DNA from: Onchocerca volvulus | Lineage: Eukaryota; Nematoda; Chromadorea; Rhabditida; Onchocercidae | Assembly: GCA_000499405.2 (NCBI GenBank) | Contig: HG738138.1 | Span: forward strand, 19,631,753-19,695,752 | DNA length: 64,000 nt | Reading direction: 5' to 3' | Shown here: in pieces, positions 27,476 to 39,144 of the stretch | How positions within the stretch are numbered: the first letter of the stretch is position 1 | Layout: every line of letters starts with the position of its first letter | Position numbers and translations under genes: made by a program | Notes under the pieces: model-generated | What the model was told of the DNA's origin: nothing | The model's input: the letters and a program-made list of their open reading frames with translations, nothing else | Databases searched by the model: none

Positions 27476-29479
27476 TAATTATCAACGAACATTGATTATT
27501 AGATTGCAGGTGTTGCATTACCTCGTTACGAGTACGCTGTCTCTTTGCAATTTTTGAAAAATTTGTTACTCTAGTTTTCCGGAATAACTGAAGCCAAGTT
27601 TTTTTCGAATTGTTATTCCAAATAAATATCAAGTTTAGTGGGATTTACCGGTTAATTTAGTCACGTCATGCATATAAAAGTTGATGTTCTCAGTTACCGC
27701 TATTTCTTGAAAAGTTTTCATTCCTAATGGTAGTTGATCTCATCTAGCATGCGTTGAGGATTGTATCGCAGTATTTTTTGTGTTCCAGTTTATATATGTT
27801 TTCCATTTAAAATAAGTTTTATTTTTTCAATAAATTTAGAATAAAATGTGTGACAGAAAATTTTACTACTTTCTTTTTCCTAATGATAAGTTTTTCAGAT
27901 TTTCTGATATAATTTTTGGAATTTTGTGAATTCAATGAAATTGTGAGCATATTGGGACTTTTGATATATTTTTTATACCCTTTGATCCCGGTTTCTGTTT
28001 TTATCATTTTATTTTCTTTTCGCATTGCAATTATTGATTTAAAGAATAATTTTTTTAATATCACATATTCCATTCACATCTTACTGCCTTATTGTAGTTT
28101 GAAATTGAAATCTTTCTTATATGTGTTATTATAGTTTATTGCAATCCTAGTTTCCAGTCCTTTTTATAATGAATGTCTGTTGCGCATTCGAAATTTTCCA
28201 ATAATTGTTCGTTTAACAAAATTTTCGTGTGGTTTCCTGACATTCGTTTGTGGCTTTCTTTAGAATTTTAACCTAGGACTTATTTTTAGAATTTTAATTT
28301 CGAAGTTATCGAAACGGCACCCTAAAACTGTTATATTTTAAACGTAATTTCGATGTTTTGTTTCCTTATTTTTATATGGATTGAATTATTGCTGTGCAAT
28401 AATGTTTGTTTAGTGTAATGCTTCGAAAATCAGTGTCTGTACATAGGGGAATTTTTTCCTGGGGAAAAGACCTTTGAGGTTGACTGTTTAAAGTAACCAT
28501 TCCCGAACGCAATATTATTCATTCTCGAGCAATTTCATGGATTCTTGTCGATTTGCTAGTCCGATCAAGCTTAGAGTATTTTAGGAATTCAACAGATGTA
28601 TGAGTTCGTATTAATTTCCTGGAATTTGACGTTGATTATGAGGGAAATCTGCTACAGATGTTACAGGACCAACCATAGTGTGAAAGGATTAATGGACTCC
28701 ATGGATTTGATATTGGAGGGCACAAAAATGATGATAGAAATTTTTTGTTTTGCTAGCAGAGGTCAATAAGATTCACTTTTTCGTGCGATTTGCAAGGTTT
28801 TTAGTGGCTCAATCAAATGACGAAAGTGTTTTAGATATTGCTTGCTAATTATTATTTGGCAAAATATTGTTTGACTGGATGAAAGCGGCATTGTGGTTTT
28901 GAAATGAAATTTTCCGGAATTTTGAGGTGTTTTTACTCTAGCATGCTTGGAGTTTGGAGTTTATAAAAGGTGAACGACGTAATGTCATTTGCAGACGAAT
29001 AAAAAAAAAAAGAAAAAAAAAACAATCATGAATGCAGCCGTGTGGATATTGCTGCATCAATTTGGTGAGCTTCATCTGTTTTGCGTTGATCCCAATGCAT
29101 TCAATCAAAAATACTCAAGATCTACGGTATTTAGAGAAAGAATTTTGCAACTGAGAGAAGATATGTCCATTTGTATTTCCATCCAGAGATACTAAATTAT
29201 CAGAACCGTACTCTGATTTCAAAAGAAATGACATCTGAGTTCTTTGATATTCTCCGAAATATACTAGTAGCCGGACAAGACATTGTAAAAAACAATTACA
29301 AACGTATTAAGTGGCAGTAATAAAGTATCGATTTATAAGGATAGGGAAAGCTTCAATGAAAAGATATCATTGACTAATAGTCTCAAGCAGGTGCTTGCAG
29401 GTGATCTTCCTGAATTTTACTTGCTTTTCTTGCCTGTTAAAAAATTACGTATAATTATTTATATTTTATAAATGATTCA
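27476..29479. other. 3' UTR of SMEK gene and intergenic
   Basis: Possible polyadenylation signals AATAAA occur at 27621-27626 and 27829-27834. The rest is AT-rich. A 68-codon plus-strand frame at 28989-29195 has no splice context or recognisable motif and is probably chance. Confidence 0.5.
27621..27626 (+). terminator. possible polyadenylation signal, SMEK gene
   Basis: AATAAA lies about 146 nt after the stop. A second AATAAA at 27829 could be an alternative distal site. Confidence 0.4.
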
Positions 29480-30930
29480 TATTCAGGATATCTGATCTAT
29501 TGGTTGCACCATTCAGCAGCGTAAACACCCAAATACTTTTTTTTTTAATCATAAAATCTATCAGCGATTTCATCTTCTGTCTGAAAACACGTGCTGTGAT
29601 GTCATATCTATTTATCGGCGATTGCTCAGGAGGTGAAAGTTTTTATATATCGTCCCGAGCTGGATTATACATGAATTTAATGAGTAGATCTAGACACCTG
29701 TAGTGACGAACATATGCAATTGCATCTTGAGCGTATTTATACATATGATTGTCGGTATATGAAGATGGCAGTGAAGAATCATTAGTCTTCCAATGTTAGT
29801 GTATTACAAGTCATTTACAACTGTATCTCGCAACTGAACATTCTTTTTCGATTTTTGCATACATATCTATGATATATTAGTGCGAAAACTGATGGCATTT
29901 CAAAATGTGATTGTCTTCATTCTCTTGAATCATTAATCAGTATGAATAATAATTCATTGCGCTGGATTTCTTATTTGTTTCTTCATCACTGATGGATTTA
30001 TCATGTTAACGTTGAAGTGATATCCATCAACTCCACCCCAAAAAACGATTGAATATTGCAGAGCATCGTAGAATCGATGAATTTCTGCAATTTTTGTCAA
30101 TTGATCGTTTCTCCGATGAAGAACAGTATCTTTAGGTTGGAGTTGATCTTCAACTATAACAATTGTCAATTCGTCTATAGTTGGAGCATTGAATCTTCCT
30201 GCATGTTCTCCAGCAGGTTTTTTTATCAACATGAATAACAATCTTGTGTGTATCAGATGGCATCATATTAATTTTTGTTTTGAAGAGAGCCGGCTTTATG
30301 ATAAATTTTTACTTTCACTTTGAAAGTTGGCATGAATTGTGTTATGGTTTCTGCGCCGAACGACGTTATTTGGAAGCACGAGTTGTATTTCCTTATTTTG
30401 GATAGGAAACGCTTTGATTCGGCGATACATCTGGCAAGCAAAGTTTTTAATGGCTGTGGCGGTTCTCCAAGTTGAGGGAGTTTTATTTTTTCACCGACAC
30501 AACGCATTCCTTTCGTTTCTCCACTAAATTTCAGAGCCTTGCAATAAGAACACATTTCAGTCAGAATGCCGATGAGAACATGCGGGCTGAAACTATAATC
30601 GTCGGCTGGTTGAACTGGAATGCAAGGGATTGTAATTTATAATTTAGCACTTAATACCCATGTAGCCATGTGGTTGTGAACACGGACTCGTGTTTACGTT
30701 GATTTCCTGTTTTTCGTTGACGTCTTTCAGTCACTCTCAGCCTGTCGCGTTCAACACGATCGAAGTGCTCGCAACCGTGCATCCTCAAGTTTGGTTGCAC
30801 ATCGCTGTGCTCGAATTTGAGTCATTTTTTTGTCTTCTTCGCTCGTTCACTAATGTTCTTCCCCAATTTGATTTACAGTTAATCATCGCAATGCTTCCGT
30901 TCTGCGAATAGGACAATCTAAGCTTGATCT
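29480..30930 (-). mobile_element. decayed Helitron (Rep/helicase protein remnant)
   Basis: Read on the minus strand, blocks of the Helitron-type helitron-like N domain follow one another in the right order but in shifting frames. About 30700-30900 holds Arg/Glu-rich leader pieces (VERDRLRVTERRQRK). The block 30268-30600 holds CSYCKALKFSGETKG and SFGAETITQFMPTFK. The block 29970-30241 holds KKPAGEHAGRFNAPTIDE and YDALQYSIVFW. About 29880-29985 holds DEETNKKSSAMNYYSY, then a stop, then LMIQENEDNHILKC. About 29530-29740 holds YAQDAIAYVRHY, NPARDDI and ITARVFRQKMKSLIDFM. There are several frameshifts and in-frame stops. The stretch normally found between QIYHRAGSL and KTPAGEH is missing. Beyond about 29500 only a degenerate VFG.RC is visible, so the HUH nuclease and helicase are lost or unreadable. 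No termini were found. Confidence 0.85.
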
Positions 30931-33772
30931 TCTGCGAAGCAATATTTAGTAAAGTAGATCAACTACAAAAATCAATTGAATTGTTAGATTGTTGGACTGT
31001 TGCTACTTCTATGTCGCTTTTGAAAAATTACATATGATATTAAAAGATACTAACAGTCATAAATGTTCGTTTGTTGAAAATCTTAAATTTCGAAAGTTCT
31101 TACCCATCGCTTTGAAATTTTGACAGAACTTTGAATTGGAATACGCGCATGCATTTACCGAGCGCACTGAGCGTTGCATACTGAAGGCCACGTTCACTTC
31201 GCAAAAAGCAACCGTGGTTAATAGATTCAGTCCATTCACTTACTTTTACCTGTCACAAGTGTGATACGTTTAAAAAAAGTAAGTATGTCTATATAAAAAT
31301 AGCGCCCATTCTAATGCAAGGTTGTTTCAGAATTTGGAAGCAATCGGTGAAGGATTTTCGGAAATTTAAGGCTGATGACAGCGAACATTTACATTTTTTT
31401 TTTTTATATACATAATACTTCCTAATGCTTGATGCTTTATGATAATACCGATAGCAGTACAATAATATCGTACCCTTAAGCAACAGAACAATGAATATCA
31501 AGATCTTCCTGCTATTATCTTTATAATTAGTTAAACTTCTACATTACATCAGATTCGAAACATAAATAAAACTTCGGGAAGAACAATTTCTATTAAAGAA
31601 AAATGAAGGTTGAGATTTTCTGTATAAAATAGCTGGATAACATTTTCGAGCATAATGTCATCCTCTCAATAATTAATATGCCGCATGCCTACATCCATAA
31701 ATTCGTAATATAAAGCATTTTAAATCTGCACAGATCATAGTTTATTCCGGAAAATCTCTTTTCCAAATCATAAGTGTGAAACATTTGCGCTATAAATTAA
31801 ATTGCATTAAAAAAGAGCAAAAAATCTTAGTGATTCAAATTTGTTGTAAATGAAAACATATTAACAGCTGAAGCGTAAATTGAAGTTCCCCAATCATGCT
31901 GAAAAAAAAAGAAAAAACCATCGAAAATTTTCAAAAAACAAACATTATGGGCCAAAAGGAATCAGACCAGTAGAAATTTTTTCGTTCATCACGAATAGAC
32001 TTTGACATTTTCTTTCCTACCTTTGTTATCAGCAAACTGCAAATTACCAAGCAAAAATTAAAGGTGGATCATTTATTCAAATTCATAATATTCGAGATAA
32101 ATTTTCGAAAAACTGAGTTCCAAGATTTTGTGATATTAGAATCTCATTATTTCATCTATAATCAGTTATGACAAAAACAGCGAATTTTCATACTTAAGGT
32201 CAAATATTGATTTTTATCCGATTCAACAGTGGTACAAATACGGCACTTTTTATACGGTGATAATATTAATGGTACAGAGGAAAATCGTCCAAGTGATCAG
32301 TGTGTTTATGTATTATTATTCTTTTTAACATTTTTTCAATTTCATTTGCAAGAATAACTGCGAACATTTATGCATCATCATAAAAAAATTGCTGCCTCCT
32401 CAACATTTTAAATCGATCCAAAGACAGTTGCTGTAATAATGCTAAATGGCTTCCATCATTCGAATCTCATGGAATAAGTCTTGTGATTGAAGATAATAAG
32501 GCCATGACTCTTGCCTACATCAGCAACAATGAACGCTTAGCCTAATAGATTTGTCACTGTTCATAAATGAAGTTCATTTATTGATTTACATACGCTTAAA
32601 TCCAACAAACTAGCCAATGAAGGATTATTGATCCCACTGCTTAGGGAAAAACTGAAAACTCACAGAGTAGCAAGAATTGTAAGAAGGATTTATGAAATCT
32701 AAATAAACCTAATCTAAATAAAAAAAAAAAAAAAATTCATACGCTAAAGATCACCGTTTGGGTGACTCACATGTAACCCATATACATTGATACTAAACAA
32801 TTACTAAGACAAATTTTTTCCCTTGTCGGCAATTTCACAAACGTAGAAGTACCTTCCCAAATAGTGTTATCGAGTGGATCTATCAAATCACAGTATCTAT
32901 GATAAAGATTGGAACAAATCAGATTAACTCATTCGCTAAATTTAATAACCAAATACGGGCTTTTCATCCTCTTCACCTCACTTTGGATTTGAAAGTTTGT
33001 TACAGAACGAACAGGCTTGCATGTATGTTCTCTAAAATCATCCGATTGCGGCGATGTTCCCTATTCAACTTCACTTATAAATCCACAAAAAACTTGATAG
33101 GAAATTTTATGTTGTAAATGTTTTTGAGGTGATTCAATAGAATGTATCCTTCTCTGTCACACAATTTATGCAAATGTGACAAATATATGAAACAATTCAA
33201 ATTAGCGAAAAAAAAACCTGGTAATACTATTGTATCGTAAGAATTTTTTTTCATAAAAAAAGATTTACAGTATTTGAAATTATTCTATTCACAAAGTCTA
33301 CAAAATAAACACTAATAATAAATGAGGAACAATGTAAGAATATGATAAAATTAACAAAAAACAATATAACTTTGAAAAACAATATGAAAATGGAAATTAT
33401 TCACAACTGAAAAAGTACTAATCGAACCTAAAAGAAAGAAGCAGGAAAGGGAAAAGTATTCACATTTTAACAAGTTTTTTGCACAGAAAATTAATAAATG
33501 AAAGTTTTCCGGATATCGGAAAAAGAATAAGAATACTAAATAGTTCGAAAATTTATCACTTTGCACAAAGATGACTCTAGCTCTGGAAAATTTTGAAATC
33601 TTAGAAAATTCTAGAAATCAAGTTGAGATGTGAAAAAAAAAAAACATAGGATGTCCAAAGATTTCAATTCTTCCCGTAATACTCGTAAATCAAAAATTCC
33701 CCTTTTATCAGAAGAAAGGATCATGAAATATCAAATAATTATGAATATAATGGTGCTTGACTAAATAAAAGC
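30931..33772. other. gene-poor region
   Basis: This is AT-rich sequence with no supported exon. Any 5' part of the Helitron would lie at the left end but cannot be read. The right end is the 3' UTR of the MADF gene, with TTTATT on + (AATAAA on -) near 33763. Confidence 0.5.
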
Positions 33773-36315
33773 TTAATCAGTGAGCATAATATCAGTATCC
33801 ACAATATCCAGCGCTGTTTCTGCATCATCCAATAATTTTTCCACTGTGTCACAAATGCGATAATAGTCAGCCAAAGATTTCTCCTTGATTTTGAATAATC
33901 TAGTCGCAACATGTTCGGCTGAAAAAATTTTTAGATATAATTTAATGGATAATGCATAATTCCAAAAACTATGAGGATATCAGAGCAAATTAATATGTTG
34001 TATAAAATCATGCAATTATCACTTATAAAAGTTCCAAATACTAAGTTCACAAAAATAGGCCTATAAAATATGTACTTCCCACTTTTCGGAATTCCTGACG
34101 TATGAAGTAAACACCAAACTTTCCTACTAAAACCTTAAATTATTCAAACTTTCACAGTGATCAATAAATACTGTTGTAAAGATTAATTAGAGGAGAAATG
34201 GGAACATGAAAAAGCAGAAAAAATATAGCAATTACCGAAAGTAAGCGAGGAATCGGCATCACCCACCGTCTGTTTCGTTGATAAATGTTCGATAGCTTGC
34301 GATTTTTGCACTCCATTTATTTTCCTGAGCGAGGTATTCGTAGACTTTGTTGCAGGAATTATGCAACGATATTTTGACGGCAGTACAACACCACCTGGCT
34401 CAGGAGAGTAGATATTTCTTTGATGTCTTCCACGACGACGAGTAGACAATATATGTTCTTTTGTTTCCTGAGATTCACTTGGTTCCAAACAGTCCGAATC
34501 ACTTTCAACTGTTTCCGCTAGGGTGGCTTCAAGTTTTGCTCGTGCAGCAGCTCTTGTACGATTATACGAAATCTTATTCCCATTACGAGTTCCAATAAAA
34601 GTACCATTAGCTACTGGTGATGCTGTTGATTGCACCATATTAGCATCACGCAAAGCTTCACGTTTTGCCCTCAAACGAGCCCTGAAATATATTTTATACA
34701 CTATATGAAAAAGACACCCAACTTTATTATATATTCTGACATAGCAAGTAGTTTTGTATTTTTTATCAAAAAAAAAAAGGTGATTAAAATACGCTTCTCT
34801 GAAGTAAAAGACGAACTTCTCAGATTCTTTTGTTCTTGGTGTAATACAGTTCACACGTTGAGCTTCTATTTTCGGAGTGACGGTATGGTTGGTAAAGGCC
34901 GCTTCATAATTGTTACGCATTTGAATCTGATAAAGTCATTCAAATTATACTTGGAATTAGCTAATAAATAGCGCAGCTAAAATATACCACATAAATATAA
35001 AACAATGAATACTAACCAAAATTTCATCATCCTGAGCAATAAGCGACTCACCAGTACGTGGAATCTGAAACTTTATTTATTTTTATTAAAAAACCTGTTT
35101 TTCATATTACATAAGTAAATAAGAGAAACTTCATAATTCTCATACGTATAGAAACCAGAGATTCCTAATCTCTCTAAATCGCTAGTAAGAATCCTTGAGA
35201 ACTACTGATTCTAACTTCATAACTTCAACCACCTAAATCTGTTGTCCGCGTTCACTATCATTAAAACAAGATGGAATTCTTTATAGAAATATGAAGGATT
35301 ATGAAAAATAAGAAACTTTTGACGGCTGCATCCAATTGTATCGCCTCTTTACGGGTGGTTTATCCTGTCTTGTGAAATGCATCAGATTAAAAAACTGCCA
35401 TTTTGAATCCGGTGGATCAAAACCAGCAGCTATTGCTCGGTCATGTCTACGGCGTATCTGATTATAATAGTCCATCATGTTCTTCCAAGCTACTTTGATC
35501 ATATCACCTAAAATGAATGTGCGTAATATCATGAGAAAGGTATACGAAAAATGGTTGATTTAATTTGGAAATGATTACTTCTAATGTTTCCCTTTGCCGC
35601 TGTCTCCTTTCAGTAAGGTTTGTTGGAAGAACTATGATTCCATTTAAAAGGTTCAGATTCTTATTCATAAGCACGTTTCCAGTCACCGTTGAGCAATAAG
35701 ATCCCAAACATCCTTGAAAAACGGCTTAATTTTTGACGAAGTCGTTAGAAGTGGCCATATTACTTAGAATCCTTCCCTTGCCACTTTACATGGCCCTATC
35801 CTACATAAGTAAGAAAAGCTCAAAACGCGAATACGTTGCCCATCATATCTTAGAATATCAGTTTTTCATTTTACAGCAGTTTCATATCGATCTATTGTTG
35901 ATCCCAATGAAAACGTTAATTGACATTACAGTGAAGTACAATTTTTTTACAGTATAACTAAAAGATTTCCGCTGCAAACAAATGCAATATTCAAAATAAT
36001 TTGAATAACTAACTGGTGAAAACTAATTCATCATCACTTAGCTCATGGGCTATTTCCTCAAAAGCAAGCCAACGAGCAGGAATATCGCTATATCGAGGGT
36101 CAGTGACCTGAAAAAATACAATCACGATCTATATCCTTTAAAGCTATCAAGATATGGCAAACGGAAATTTCATGAATTTCGAAAACCATACAAAAAAGCT
36201 AACAAATGATTCAACCAAAATTTTGGCATAAACTTACTTTCCAAATGAGTGGCCTTCGATATACTTCTTGAACGAGCAAAGTCTTCTTTTCATTATCCAT
36301 ACCGAACATAGCCAT
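33773..36315 (-). CDS. MADF-domain protein (Myb/SANT-like, probable DNA-binding)
   Basis: Seven exons from right to left: 36238-36315, 36014-36107, 35317-35507, 35017-35064, 34793-34926, 34236-34681, 33773-33918, giving about 378 aa. Residues about 10-115 fit a MADF domain: LLVQEVYRRPLIW, then PRYSDIPARWLAFEEIAHEL, then MIKVAWKNMMDYYNQIRRRHDRA and the closing SKWQFFNLMHF, with aromatic residues at the usual spacing. MADF domains bind DNA or serve as transcription co-regulator modules. The rest is basic and low in complexity (ARLRAKREALRDAN, STRRRGRHQRN) and ends in a helical tail (VEKLLDDAETALDIV). The 3' end of exon 5 is uncertain: a donor GTTCGT 24 nt earlier also keeps frame. A CAG acceptor lies 28 nt before the ATG. 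Target genes are unknown. Confidence 0.8.
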
Positions 36316-37243
36316 TTTTAGATTTTCAATTTATAATTTTATGCTGAATTCTAGAACACAAAATCTAAAATGAAATAGCTACAAATAGGTACAGGTAGAG
36401 ACTGCCAACAAACCAGTAAGATTCTCAGTGCAGCCAACATGACCATGAAAAGATGATGGGATTACAGAAGATTTAAGGTTTACGATTTCAAATGATTTAT
36501 TAATGGATGGGAAGGATGACAGCAGACCAAAACACAGCTGATATTTTGAGAGGTTTTAAGCATTTCGAAGACTTTTTCCAGGAATGTTGCTTCTCTCCGT
36601 CAAACAAATTCTAATAATCCTACCATCTCTTCTTTATTAAGTGGTGATTTCTCGATTTAGTAAAATCCAAGATCACTACCGCCATAGGTTGTATGGCTGG
36701 CTATTGGGAAGCTTCTTGAAAATAGGCTTCGAACAAAACAATTTTTAAACGTATATCTCATCTTATCGATAAGCACATACATACACCTCACTCAACCTCC
36801 CTGCCAAACTTTGCCCACTTCAAACCCCCGTCCTGGCACCGCCAACCAACGGGCGAGAGCTACAATACCGCTATTTCTCGCTCCTACCGCTCAAACCGCT
36901 CGTATGCTTCAAATGCCAAAAAAGAAACACGGCCCACGGCCGATCCCATGACGCAATAATACGATCAAGTGATAACGATGTCCCCACCAAACAGGAAAAC
37001 GAACATCTCTGACGAAAAAACTAGTACTTAAATCACTCGAGTCTCGATGTACACTAAGGATGGTCAAACCACTTGATCACAGTATCTCCAATAAAACCAA
37101 TTCATTTGATTCTAGTTGCAGAAATACAGTTAAGCTCGTTTGCAACAGAACCAATCCAAGCCAAAATTAACTGTTTCATGTAGTTGCAAAAAGACGTGAC
37201 ATTATCTATTACAAATTTATCCAAACAAATAACAAAACACAAC
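36316..37243. other. intergenic between eL33 and MADF genes, with a C-rich pocket
   Basis: About 36780-36965 is strongly C-rich on + (runs such as CAAACCCCCGTCC and repeated ACCGC), unlike the AT-rich surroundings. It lies 0.5 kb upstream of the MADF gene and downstream of eL33. It may be the MADF promoter. No exon was seen. Confidence 0.4.
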
Positions 37244-37959
37244 TCATATATTCGAAGGATAAAGCATTATTCTGATACGTTTACCCATCGCTTGCGGTGG
37301 GAGATTATGGTGAAATTTAGCCCGCAATGCGCCACCATTACCATGCACGCGTGTCAATTTCCCCCATATAGCACGCACTCGACTCGGTTCTTTGTTCGCC
37401 GACTAAAACAAAATCTACCGGTTTAACTTGAATCAATAATATAAACATGGCAAAAGAGGCTCTTAAACAAACAGCAAACTTTTCAACGTAAGTTTAGATG
37501 TAGTATCACTAACAGAATGATAGGTTATTCGTCTATGTAAAAAACATCGTGGAAGAAAGGGGAGAACAGCGTATCGAAACAAGAAATTTAAAAAAATGCG
37601 TGAAACGAGCGACGATATATAAGATACATCACACCTTCCTCCCTTCCTTTCCGGGAGAGGTAACAGTTCAATTGAAAAAAAAACTAAACCTACTATCGAT
37701 ATCGAAATACCTCTAACCACAAGTCATTCATGAAAGCACTCACTCTGGTCTTTTTATGCGCTTTGTAAACGTAAAGTGCACGTTTACCAACATACCACTG
37801 AGCGTCTTTCTTATTATAGACACCATCCACCTTTAGCAAGGCGGTATGCTCTCGTTGATTCCGCTGTGAACGCTTGTAACCGGTGAATACAGCTTTAACG
37901 TAAAGACGGCCAGCAGGATTTGGGCCATGTTGCCTAACTTCTCCAGTAGTTTTTGCCAT
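37244..37959 (-). CDS. rpl-33: 60S ribosomal protein eL33 (RPL35A)
   Basis: This is a structural protein of the large ribosomal subunit. Two exons, 37744-37959 and 37244-37402, join in phase 0 and give 124 aa, the same as I recall for C. elegans RPL-33. Diagnostic stretches are [43 protein letters not shown], then after the intron [32 protein letters not shown] and the end IMLYPSNI. The donor is GTGAGT and the acceptor TTTTAG. The ATG follows a TTTTTCAG acceptor by two bases, so the gene is very likely trans-spliced. It lies upstream of the MADF gene on the same strand, 929 bp apart. Confidence 0.97.
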
Positions 37960-39144
37960 CACTGAAAAACATTTAATCAATTCTACTGCCTTCCTTGAAA
38001 AGCATCAAACTGGCGATGACTCTACATCTGTAAAAGTTGCCCTCCGTTCTACAGAGACAGAGCAATCAGCAATGCCAAATCATTCACAATCTCCCCACAG
38101 AATAAGCAGCAAAAAATCAGAAAATTTAACGATTAACAGAACTTCTGTCTGCTTTTAAACACTAGCATAAGAAAAAGGAAGAAAAATTTAACAAAGTATA
38201 AATTAGATCAGCGACTCTACGAAGCAAATCAATATTACTATTCCCTCTCCGACCATTTACTTCAATGAAATTCAAAACAGCGATTCTTAAAACAGAATGG
38301 CAGCAGAACTCAACAGATATAACAGCACAATTAGCGACAAATGTAGAAAAAATTCTTACACAAAAGACAGCAAATAAATTAATAAAGAAATCATCTGTAA
38401 TGAATCCTAACATTTAAAAATGAAAAAATAAGGAAAAAATCTAGACGTCGAAAATATATATCTTTTTTGCAAATCGTGACATAAAAGGACTATCGCAGAA
38501 ACAGTTTTGTACAGATTCTAGTGCAAAGCACACATACACCGTTGGCAGAGTTCCAAAGGATCTTCATATTTCTATTATACATTCAACCATTTAAAAAAGC
38601 GCATAAACTTCAGAAAACGATGTCAGCAATAAAGAAGATTTTGATTTTTAAAGCATTACAGCCTAAAAAAAATTTTTAGATATTCTCATAAAAAAGATTT
38701 TCGAATACAATTATGAAACTGGGAAAACTATTGGAATGACGTATGAAAACTAGGCTCCTAACATCAAATCGAAACACCAAGTGTTTTCCCTAACAAAATT
38801 TCCGATATAATAATGAAAAATAAGCAAAAAATAACTTGATATGGAACGAAAGAAAACAAAATGTCGAATAAAAACTCTCAATTCTAAGAAATTTGAGTCT
38901 GGAATGGAACTTAAGTAATGAAATTATTTTTTATCAACCCAGCAGGTAAACCGTGTAGTTTACACATACATTAATCGATAGATAAAAGTATAATTTCTTC
39001 GAATTTGTTGCCACATTTCATAAACACAATATGTAAATAATGTTTTCAAGATATGGAAGGAAAAAACATAATATTAAGCTTTGAACAGTTCGACTAAAGT
39101 TTCAGTGATCATTTTTTTTTCATTTAGAAATACAGTAAAATCAT
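37960..39144. other. intergenic between SRP68 and eL33
   Basis: This is AT-rich. It contains the presumed promoter of eL33 at the left and the SRP68 3' UTR at the right. No exon is supported. Confidence 0.5.

Noticed and set aside
28989..29195. Plus-strand frame beside the Helitron
   Set aside because: It begins in an A-rich run, has no recognisable motif, and the reverse strand shows no clear Helitron continuation either.
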